A stretch of 12,959 nt of DNA from Acidobacteriota bacterium (GTDB lineage: Bacteria > Acidobacteriota > Terriglobia > Acidiferrales > UBA7541). Shown here in pieces: positions 8,301 through 12,959 of this stretch. The translations under genes were made by a program, and so were the position numbers. The DNA lies in the NCBI GenBank assembly GCA_003153585.1, contig PLZZ01000189.1, positions 17,862 through 30,820 on the forward strand, read 5' to 3'. The number at the start of each line of letters is the position of its first letter. Position 1 is the first letter of the stretch. The notes beneath the pieces are model-generated. The model saw only the letters and a program-made list of their open reading frames with translations, was not told the origin of the DNA and ran no database searches.

Positions 8301-8375
8301 TGGTAGGGGCGGTGGGGATCGAACCCACGACCTTCGGCTTAAAAGGCCGCTGCTCTACCACTGAGCTACGCCCCT
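8301..8375 (-). tRNA. tRNA-Lys (anticodon UUU), with encoded CCA
   Basis: A full cloverleaf can be drawn: a perfect 7-bp acceptor stem starting with A1-U72, T8-A9, D-arm GCTC...GAGC, anticodon loop CTTTTAA (anticodon UUU at 8343-8341), T-arm GTGGG-TTCGATC-CCCAC, discriminator A73 and an encoded CCA (8303-8301). The anticodon stem has four pairs plus a G27-A43 mismatch at its top. It reads lysine codons AAA and AAG. The gene is between hpf and the FNT gene on the same strand. Confidence 0.96.
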
Positions 8376-8400
8376 AAAAATGGTCACAACATCTTACACG

Positions 8401-8423
8401 AAAAAAACTTCGCGCACATGCGC
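8401..8423 (-). terminator. Weak terminator-like hairpin after the hibernation-factor gene
   Basis: On the minus strand GCGC-ATGT-GCGC (8423-8412) is followed by GAAG and seven T (8407-8401). The stem is only four to five pairs, so it is a weak candidate. It lies between the hpf-like gene and tRNA-Lys. Confidence 0.28.
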
Positions 8424-8452
8424 TCCAACCTGATTTTGAATGAACAGGGGGC

Positions 8453-8824
8453 TCAGTCGGCCGAGGGGACTTCGCGCGGCAGGAGCGTGGCCGAGCGGGG
8501 ACGCTTTCGTTTCCAAAGGTAATCTTTGCGCAGCTTTTCCTGATGCTTCTTCAGCTGACGCTCGATTTCCGCGAACGCCGCTTTCGCGGCGGCACGAGCA
8601 TCGGCGCCCATGCCGGTCGCATGCAAAGTTCCGGTGGGAAGTGTGAGGTTCAGCGAGTAACTGAATTGATGTTCGTGAGGATTTTCTTCGAGCGATCCGT
8701 GGAGCAAAACCGAATCCTCAGGGTAGTGTTTCAACAGCCGGTTTAACTTTTCGGTGCGGTGGGCCGTTTCATGTTCGATTGCTTCGCGCAATTCCGGTTC
8801 TATATGGCTGTATGTGATTTTCAT
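8453..8824 (-). CDS. hpf: Ribosome hibernation promoting factor-like protein (HPF/YfiA family)
   Basis: A 123-residue protein of the sigma-54 modulation/S30EA family, which bind the 30S decoding region and inactivate or dimerise ribosomes in stationary phase. It shows the beta-alpha-beta-beta-beta-alpha layout: N-terminal KITYSHIEPELREAIE helix, middle strands (SYSLNLTLPTGTLHATG), and the helix DARAAAKAAFAEIERQLKKHQEKLR. A short basic tail follows (KRKRPR). It lacks the second domain of long HPF, so it is the short type. The start ATG at 8824 has AGGG about nine nucleotides upstream. The N-terminus is more divergent than in classical HPF. It is single-gene and divergent from the DUF72 gene. 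Confidence 0.82.
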   Translation of the reverse strand: MKITYSHIEPELREAIEHETAHRTEKLNRLLKHYPEDSVLLHGSLEENPHEHQFSYSLNLTLPTGTLHATGMGADARAAAKAAFAEIERQLKKHQEKLRKDYLWKRKRPRSATLLPREVPSAD

Positions 8825-8871
8825 TCTGGCACCCTATGGTAAATCGCTTAGACAGACGAAGGAGGGTTCGC

Positions 8872-8946
8872 ATGGAAGACACATTCAGGATAGCCCTCGA
8901 CGCGTCGGGTTGCAACCGGCTTGGGGGCGATATTTCAAGCCGATGA
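8872..8946 (+). CDS. Possible 24-codon ORF with a near-perfect ribosome binding site
   Basis: ATG at 8872 is preceded by AAGGAGGG at a 5-nt spacing, one of the strongest ribosome binding sites in the window. It opens 24 codons (starting MEDTFRIALDASG) that end at TGA 8944-8946. The peptide has no recognisable motif or membrane helix. It lies between the divergent hpf and DUF72 genes and could be an upstream peptide affecting the latter. The alternative is a chance purine run, and codon evidence is too short to decide. Confidence 0.3.
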   Translation: MEDTFRIALDASGCNRLGGDISSR

Positions 8947-8995
8947 TGGGGAAAGTGGTGAGTCGCGTCCGGGGAGATCTGGTGTTTACACCCGA

Positions 8996-9025
8996 TTGAC
9001 AGGCGCAAGAAAAGCGTCATACGCT
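8996..9025 (+). promoter_or_regulatory. Possible promoter and small hairpin before the DUF72 gene
   Basis: A perfect TTGACA (8996-9001) is followed after 18 bp by TACGCT (9020-9025), only three of six to TATAAT. The same stretch forms a perfect inverted repeat AGCGT-CAT-ACGCT (9013-9025) touching the GGAAG ribosome binding site. A start of transcription here would leave almost no leader, so the promoter reading is doubtful. Confidence 0.22.
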
Positions 9026-9037
9026 GGAAGTTATTTT

Positions 9038-9985
9038 ATGAGCGCTCCGCGAATGGCAATCGAAAAACCAAGTACTACCGTTCAGCATGCGGGCCTCTTC
9101 ATCGGGCCAGCCGGATGGGCTTATAAGGACTGGAACGGCATCGTGTATCCGACGCCGCGACCGCGCGGCTTTCATCAAGCAACGTACCTGGCGGAATTCT
9201 TCGACACGATCGAAATCAATACTTCGTTTTATCATCCGCTTCAAGCCGCGCATGCGGCGCAATGGCTGGGGCGCGTCGCGGCGAACCCGCGTTTTCTCTT
9301 TACCGCAAAGCTCTGGCAGAAGTTTACCCATGAAGGTGGCACGAACGCGGAGGACGAGAAAGCGGTTCGGGCCGGATTCGATCTTTTGCGCGGGGCAGAC
9401 AAGTTAGGCGCAGTCCTGCTTCAATTCCCTTTTTCTTTTCATTTTGAACGCGACAATCTCGCGCGATTAAAGCACGTACTTGATTCCTTCCGTGATTATC
9501 CGCTGGTGGTGGAGGTGCGGCACTCCTCCTGGGCCAACGTGAAATTTTATGAATTGCTGCAGGAACGCGGGGTGGGGTTTTGCAACATCGATCAGCCGGT
9601 AATCGGGCGGTCCATCGAGCCCAGCGAACAAGTGACCTCGCCGATCGGGTATGTGCGATTGCATGGGCGACGGTACGATACCTGGTTCAGCGACGACCCA
9701 TCCGCGCCGGCTGCGGAGCGATACAACTACCTCTATTCGGAGAAGGAACTGGAGCCGTGGGTTGCGAGGGTTCGCAACGTATCGAAAAATACGCGAACGA
9801 CATTCGTCATCACAAACAATCATTTCGAGGGCAAAGGTATCGTAAACGCGCTTCAGCTCATCCATTTGCTCGATGGCGGGAAAGTAAAGATCCCCGAAAC
9901 ATTGCGTCACCATTATCCGCAACTCGATTCCATCGCTACGGAGCCTTCAAAAGAACCAACACTTTTCCCTCTTCCGCCGAAATAA
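9038..9985 (+). CDS. DUF72 (YecE) family protein
   Basis: A 315-residue member of the DUF72 family, TIM-barrel-like proteins of unknown biochemical role. Recognisable segments in order: GPAGWAYKDWNGIVYPT near the N-terminus, FFDTIEINTSFYHPL, FTAKLWQKFTH, LLQFPFSF, VEVRHSSW, YVRLHGRR, and FVITNNHFEGKGIVNALQL near the end. This is the usual order and length for the family. The start at 9038 follows GGAAG with 7-8 nt spacing; a TTG at 8921 in frame would add 39 residues unlike the family and is not favoured. It is the only long plus-strand gene here, convergent with the zinc-ribbon gene 73 bp away. Confidence 0.9.
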   Translation: MSAPRMAIEKPSTTVQHAGLFIGPAGWAYKDWNGIVYPTPRPRGFHQATYLAEFFDTIEINTSFYHPLQAAHAAQWLGRVAANPRFLFTAKLWQKFTHEGGTNAEDEKAVRAGFDLLRGADKLGAVLLQFPFSFHFERDNLARLKHVLDSFRDYPLVVEVRHSSWANVKFYELLQERGVGFCNIDQPVIGRSIEPSEQVTSPIGYVRLHGRRYDTWFSDDPSAPAAERYNYLYSEKELEPWVARVRNVSKNTRTTFVITNNHFEGKGIVNALQLIHLLDGGKVKIPETLRHHYPQLDSIATEPSKEPTLFPLPPK

Positions 9986-10058
9986 GGGACGCTTCAATGA
10001 ACGAGCAGGCGCACAACTGCATCTTGCGCTCGGTAAAATTAGGATTTCGTTGGAGCAG

Positions 10059-10547
10059 TTACTTCTTGAAAAGATCCTCGAAGGCTTTGCGCGCGTCGTT
10101 GGGGCGTCCAGCGGCGGGAGCTGCAATCGGCGTGGCTGAAGCGTAATTCACCGGAGACGTATCTTTTTCCACGGTCATGCGCAACTCAAAGAAGGTGCAA
10201 TCGTTCTTCGCGTCTTTTTTCGCAATGCGTTCAGGAATCGGCTGCGTGCATTCAAACTGCTTCCCGGTATCAAAGTGGACGCACTGTTTGCAGGAGTGCA
10301 TTTCGGCGTGGCAGCGAGGGCACTGAGCGGTGGGATCGAAGCCGGGCATGAGCACCGCGCCGCAACTGGAACAGCGCGCCCTCATCACAGTGCCCACCAT
10401 GCGAGGCGTGCGCGGACCCATCAATTCCTGTTTCGGGCGCGGCTCCGCTTTCGGGCGTGACTCACCGGTGGGGCGGTCACCTCTTTCTCTTTTCTTGTCC
10501 TGGGAATCGCGATCGCTGTAGCCCCTCTGCCTATACTTCCGGTCCAT
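10059..10547 (-). CDS. Cysteine-rich zinc-ribbon protein with charged N-terminus
   Basis: A 162-residue protein of unknown function. The first 45 residues are mostly Arg, Lys, Glu and Pro and probably disordered. A four-cysteine ribbon follows (C59, C62, C76, C79), then a second set (C86, C89, C100, C117) in CKQCVHF and NDCTFFE. This fits two zinc sites, or a zinc site and another metal site. The C-terminus (about 140-162) ends in a short helix ARKAFEDLFKK, which could dock a partner. The start at 10547 is fixed by AGGAGGT immediately upstream; an earlier in-frame ATG at 10586 lacks such a site. It follows hpnE by 102 bp, beyond a terminator-like hairpin. A nucleic-acid or protein-binding role is possible but unproven. 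Confidence 0.82.
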   Translation of the reverse strand: MDRKYRQRGYSDRDSQDKKRERGDRPTGESRPKAEPRPKQELMGPRTPRMVGTVMRARCSSCGAVLMPGFDPTAQCPRCHAEMHSCKQCVHFDTGKQFECTQPIPERIAKKDAKNDCTFFELRMTVEKDTSPVNYASATPIAAPAAGRPNDARKAFEDLFKK

Positions 10548-10569
10548 CGGACCTCCTGGGGGTTGCCAA

Positions 10570-10575
10570 ATCATA
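10570..10575 (-). promoter_or_regulatory. Possible -10 box of the zinc-ribbon gene
   Basis: TATGAT on the minus strand matches five of six positions of TATAAT, in an AT-rich stretch 23 bp before the start at 10547. The expected -35 position reads CCGAAG, a poor match. Together with the hairpin just upstream it suggests separate transcription from hpnE. Confidence 0.22.
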
Positions 10576-10599
10576 CTTGAATTCACAATTTACTTCGGA

Positions 10600-10630
10600 A
10601 AATGAAACAAACGTTGCTCTCACAAGCAAC
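10600..10630 (-). terminator. Rho-independent terminator after hpnE
   Basis: A perfect 6-bp stem GTTGCT/AGCAAC with a 6-nt loop (10630-10613), followed on the minus strand by a T-rich run GTTTGTTTCATTTT. It begins 20 bp after the hpnE stop codon and would close the hpnD-hpnE transcript. Confidence 0.5.
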
Positions 10631-10649
10631 AGGACGATTCCCTTCCCCG

Positions 10650-12128
10650 TCATAAGCCTGCCTCGTTATTGCCGTGGGCCCACAGTTTGGACAAGCCTTC
10701 GAACGGCAGGTCTGGTTGCAAAAAAGATTTCGGTTCGCCGAATCCCGTCAGCAACGCTTCTGCGGCCAGATAGCCGCTTCGCACCGCGCCTTCCATAGTG
10801 GCGGGCCATGAAGTGCGCGTCCAATCGCCGGCCAGAAAAAGATTGTCCACTGACATCTTCTGCGGAGGGCGCCAGCGGTCCACTCCGGGCTCGGGCGAAA
10901 AAGTCGCGTTGATTTCCTTGATCACGGTAGCTTTTCGCAACTGCGCGTCGCGGGTCGCCGGCAGGACATCGGCAAGCTCGCGCCGGCACAGATCGATAAT
11001 TTCCTGTCGTGATTTCGGCACAAGATCGTACGACGCGCTAATTACGAGTTGAAGATACTGGCCGTCCGCGTCCCCTTCCGAAGAAAGGCCGCTCTGCCCA
11101 GTTGGGCACGCGTTCGTGCGGGCGGTTTCAGACGTCTTGTATAACAAGGTTTTGTTAAACACCCATTGGGTGGTGTGGTCGAGCAGCGTAAGAAACGGCT
11201 CGGTCATCACGGTGCGGTCGTACCACAGATGAACGCCGGTGATCGGCGAGGTCTTGATATTGCGCAACCCGGACAGCGGCCCATTTCCTTCGCTCATTTC
11301 TTTCGGCAACAGATTCAGCAGGACGTCGTGCGGGACGGCTACGATGCAGGCGTCCGCCGTTGTTTCGGTGCCGTCATCCATCACGACGCTCACAAAGCGA
11401 TTCTCCCGAACTCGAATTTCACGAATGCCGCAACGAAGCCGAACTTCGCCGCCGCGTTGCAAAACTGCTTCGCGGCAGCCCGCGTATAAGTCACCCAAAG
11501 GCACGGACGGAATCCCGACACGATATCCGCCTTTATTCGCCAGAAACGCTTTCCAGAAAACTTCAATCCCGTAACGGGCATCCGTTCTCGAAAGTTCCTC
11601 ATCGAGAGCGCTGACCAAAACGACGCGCCAGAAACGCTCAATGGCCGCCGGCGTCTGCTTCATCCGCTGCAGCCAGTCCAGCATCGAGATGCCGCCAATG
11701 CCCGGCGGATTTCCGCCGTTTAGCGCGATTTCCATCATCGCGCCGGCGATCGCTCGCTTGTCCGCCAAGTTCAACGGGCTGAAAAGCAGGAACGATGGCG
11801 CCATATGCAATGGCGGAGGCAGCGGCGACGCTTCCATCGTCGAGCGGCGGCCCTGCGCGTCAACAAAATGGAGCCGGTCATAAAACCGAATCTTGCCGGC
11901 TGCGCCTACGCGCGAGTAAAAATCGGCCAAATTCGTGCAACAGCCGAGCGTGACATGCTGGCAGTTGTCCACTTCGCTGCCGTCGGGCAGCGTGTAAGAA
12001 GTGGCGCGTCCGCCCAGGTGGGGACGCTTTTCGAGCAGGCGGACTTGAAGGCCCGCTTCAGCCAGCGCGACGGCGGAGGACAGTCCTGCCAGACCGCCGC
12101 CGATCACTAGAACGCTTTGCGAGGGCAT
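10650..12128 (-). CDS. hpnE: Hydroxysqualene dehydroxylase (squalene-forming FAD oxidoreductase)
   Basis: A 492-residue FAD-dependent amine-oxidase-like enzyme. In the HpnCDE route it reduces hydroxysqualene to squalene, the hopanoid precursor. The FAD-binding GGGLAG lies at residues 10-15, with E33 and LGGRA (38-42) completing the Rossmann motif. The C-terminal FAD segment is NLFLAGDWTRTSWPATMEG, followed by a helix and a tail SFLQPDLPFEGL typical of HpnE. About residues 331-355 form an unusual insertion encoded by palindrome-rich DNA (see 11066-11135), probably a surface loop. The start at 12128 lies inside the end of hpnD (71-bp overlap), so the pair is probably translationally coupled. 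Confidence 0.92.
   Translation of the reverse strand: MPSQSVLVIGGGLAGLSSAVALAEAGLQVRLLEKRPHLGGRATSYTLPDGSEVDNCQHVTLGCCTNLADFYSRVGAAGKIRFYDRLHFVDAQGRRSTMEASPLPPPLHMAPSFLLFSPLNLADKRAIAGAMMEIALNGGNPPGIGGISMLDWLQRMKQTPAAIERFWRVVLVSALDEELSRTDARYGIEVFWKAFLANKGGYRVGIPSVPLGDLYAGCREAVLQRGGEVRLRCGIREIRVRENRFVSVVMDDGTETTADACIVAVPHDVLLNLLPKEMSEGNGPLSGLRNIKTSPITGVHLWYDRTVMTEPFLTLLDHTTQWVFNKTLLYKTSETARTNACPTGQSGLSSEGDADGQYLQLVISASYDLVPKSRQEIIDLCRRELADVLPATRDAQLRKATVIKEINATFSPEPGVDRWRPPQKMSVDNLFLAGDWTRTSWPATMEGAVRSGYLAAEALLTGFGEPKSFLQPDLPFEGLSKLWAHGNNEAGL
11066..11135. repeat. Palindrome-rich in-frame insertion inside hpnE
   Basis: Within the hpnE coding sequence lies a cluster of inverted repeats: CTTC-C-GAAG near 11076, TGCCCA-GT-TGGGCA at 11095-11108, and GCACG-CGTT-CGTGC at 11106-11119, the last two overlapping so that they can form alternative hairpins. 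The encoded peptide (from TSETARTNACPTG onward) is hydrophilic, low in structure and interrupts the usual link between the WVFNK and GQYLQ segments. It looks like a small palindromic element inserted in frame. The boundaries are approximate. Confidence 0.4.
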
Positions 12129-12959
12129 CCTTCTTCCACCAACCGCTCATCCCCGCCGTGAGGAGATATTGAATTTTTTCCGCACTCGACAACGAAATGC
12201 GGCTAGAGAAAACATCGAAGTCACGTTCTTCGATTCGTTCCAAAAGGCTGCTGTAGGTGCGGATCAAAGCCCAAAGAGTTGCGTGACTGTCACCATCGAC
12301 ACGGCGCACCAGCGCCGCGCCCTGTTGATAGAATTCCCAGGCACGATCCGCTTCGAATTCGAGCAGGTCTCGAATTTGCGGAGTAAGCGGCCCGGAAAGC
12401 TGGGATTCGGAGACTCCAAAGCGTTCGAGGTCTTCCGCCGGAAGATATACGCGGCCCATGTCGAAATCGCTGCGGACATCGCGAATGATGTTGGTCAACT
12501 GAAATGCGAGGCCCAAGCGCTCCGCTAAATCCGGAGCTTTCGGATCGCTAAAACCGAAAACATGCAGGCAGGTGAGGCCTACAGTCCCTGCTACACGATA
12601 GCAGTATTCCGACAGCCGGTCGAATGTAGCGTAGGACGAAACGGTCAAATCCATTTCCGCGCCGAGAATCAAATCGTGAAAATAGCGCGAGGGAATTTCA
12701 AATCGCGTAATGGTGTCGGCGAGCGCGGGAAGAATCGGGCTGGCCGTGGCGCGGCCGGCAATCGCATCATCCAGCATCGCTCGCCAGCGAGCTAGTCCGT
12801 TACGCTTTGAATCCAAATCGCCTGGCTCGTCGGAGACGTTATCCACCAGGCGCATGAAAGCGTACAGGGCGCAGAGCGCATTGCGCTTTTCTTTGCGCAG
12901 GCCGAAGAAAGCCAGATAAAAGCTGCTACGGGATTCTCTGGCGATGCGCGCGCATTCGG
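12058..12959 (-). CDS. hpnD: Presqualene diphosphate synthase (5' end outside window)
   Basis: An isoprenoid synthase of the trans head-to-head class that condenses two farnesyl diphosphates to presqualene diphosphate. The frame enters from the right edge (first full residues ECARIARESRSSFYLAF), so the start codon is outside; about 300 residues are visible. The two acidic motifs that bind magnesium-diphosphate are present: VDNVSDE (DxxxD) and NIIRDVRSDFDMGRVYLP. The first ATG inside the window (12855) is internal, because the conserved N-terminal helix is upstream of it. The last 24 residues (after SGWWKK) are very basic and come from the region overlapping hpnE in another frame. hpnC would be expected just upstream. 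Confidence 0.93.
   Translation of the reverse strand, partial: ECARIARESRSSFYLAFFGLRKEKRNALCALYAFMRLVDNVSDEPGDLDSKRNGLARWRAMLDDAIAGRATASPILPALADTITRFEIPSRYFHDLILGAEMDLTVSSYATFDRLSEYCYRVAGTVGLTCLHVFGFSDPKAPDLAERLGLAFQLTNIIRDVRSDFDMGRVYLPAEDLERFGVSESQLSGPLTPQIRDLLEFEADRAWEFYQQGAALVRRVDGDSHATLWALIRTYSSLLERIEERDFDVFSSRISLSSAEKIQYLLTAGMSGWWKKDALAKRSSDRRRSGRTVLRRRAG

Noticed and set aside
7576..8361. 261-codon minus-strand frame across the transporter and tRNA genes
   Set aside because: It overlaps the YfdC-like gene in another frame and starts inside tRNA-Lys; its protein is rich in Arg, Ser and Cys, as expected of a shadow frame.
8921..9037. TTG start at 8921 for the DUF72 gene
   Set aside because: The extra 39 residues are unlike the family's N-terminus, and the ATG at 9038 has a GGAAG at suitable distance.
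9998..10033. CGAGC/GCTCG hairpin between the convergent DUF72 and zinc-ribbon genes
   Set aside because: The stem is short with a long loop, and no T-tract follows on either strand, so a terminator call is not supported.

Overview
This looks like a chromosomal window from an aerobic soil-type bacterium, most likely an acidobacterium (Terriglobia-like). That placement is an inference. It rests on the combination of a group 1h (actinobacterial/acidobacterial-type) high-affinity [NiFe]-hydrogenase, an outer-membrane TonB-dependent receptor with an N-terminal carboxypeptidase-regulatory-like domain (a family strongly expanded in Acidobacteriota), squalene/hopanoid genes hpnD and hpnE, and a moderate GC content. 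No rRNA or marker gene settles it.

Left part (1-4586, all minus strand): two paralogous hydrogenase small subunits, hhyS, enclose a two-component system. Reading in the direction of transcription the order is hhyS copy 2 (4586-3594), a soluble two-PAS histidine kinase (3577-1964), a NarL/FixJ-type response regulator (1950-1270), a terminator-like hairpin, a 355-bp non-coding gap, then hhyS copy 1 (914 to beyond the left edge). Copy 2, the kinase and the regulator are only 16 and 13 bp apart and look like one operon. Copy 2 has no large-subunit gene beside it. This is the most interesting part of the window, because a hydrogenase small subunit next to a PAS kinase recalls the HoxBC/HoxJ hydrogen-sensing systems.

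Middle (4587-9037): a long outer-membrane receptor gene (minus), a 33-residue membrane peptide with a good ribosome binding site (plus), a YfdC-like formate/nitrite-family channel (minus), tRNA-Lys(UUU) with an encoded CCA end (minus), and a hibernation-promoting-factor-like gene (minus). The gap before the next gene holds a possible 24-codon ORF.

Right part (9038-12959): a DUF72/YecE-family gene (plus), a two-cluster cysteine zinc-ribbon protein (minus), then hpnE and hpnD (minus). The last two overlap by 71 bp and convert farnesyl diphosphate towards squalene. hpnE carries an in-frame, palindrome-rich insertion of about 70 bp. hpnD runs off the right edge.

Functionally the window joins scavenging of trace hydrogen (hhyS with a signalling pair), survival in dormancy (hibernation factor), anion exchange, nutrient uptake and membrane triterpenoid synthesis. 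This fits a slow-growing aerobe that persists on atmospheric H2, though the link between these loci is only proximity.
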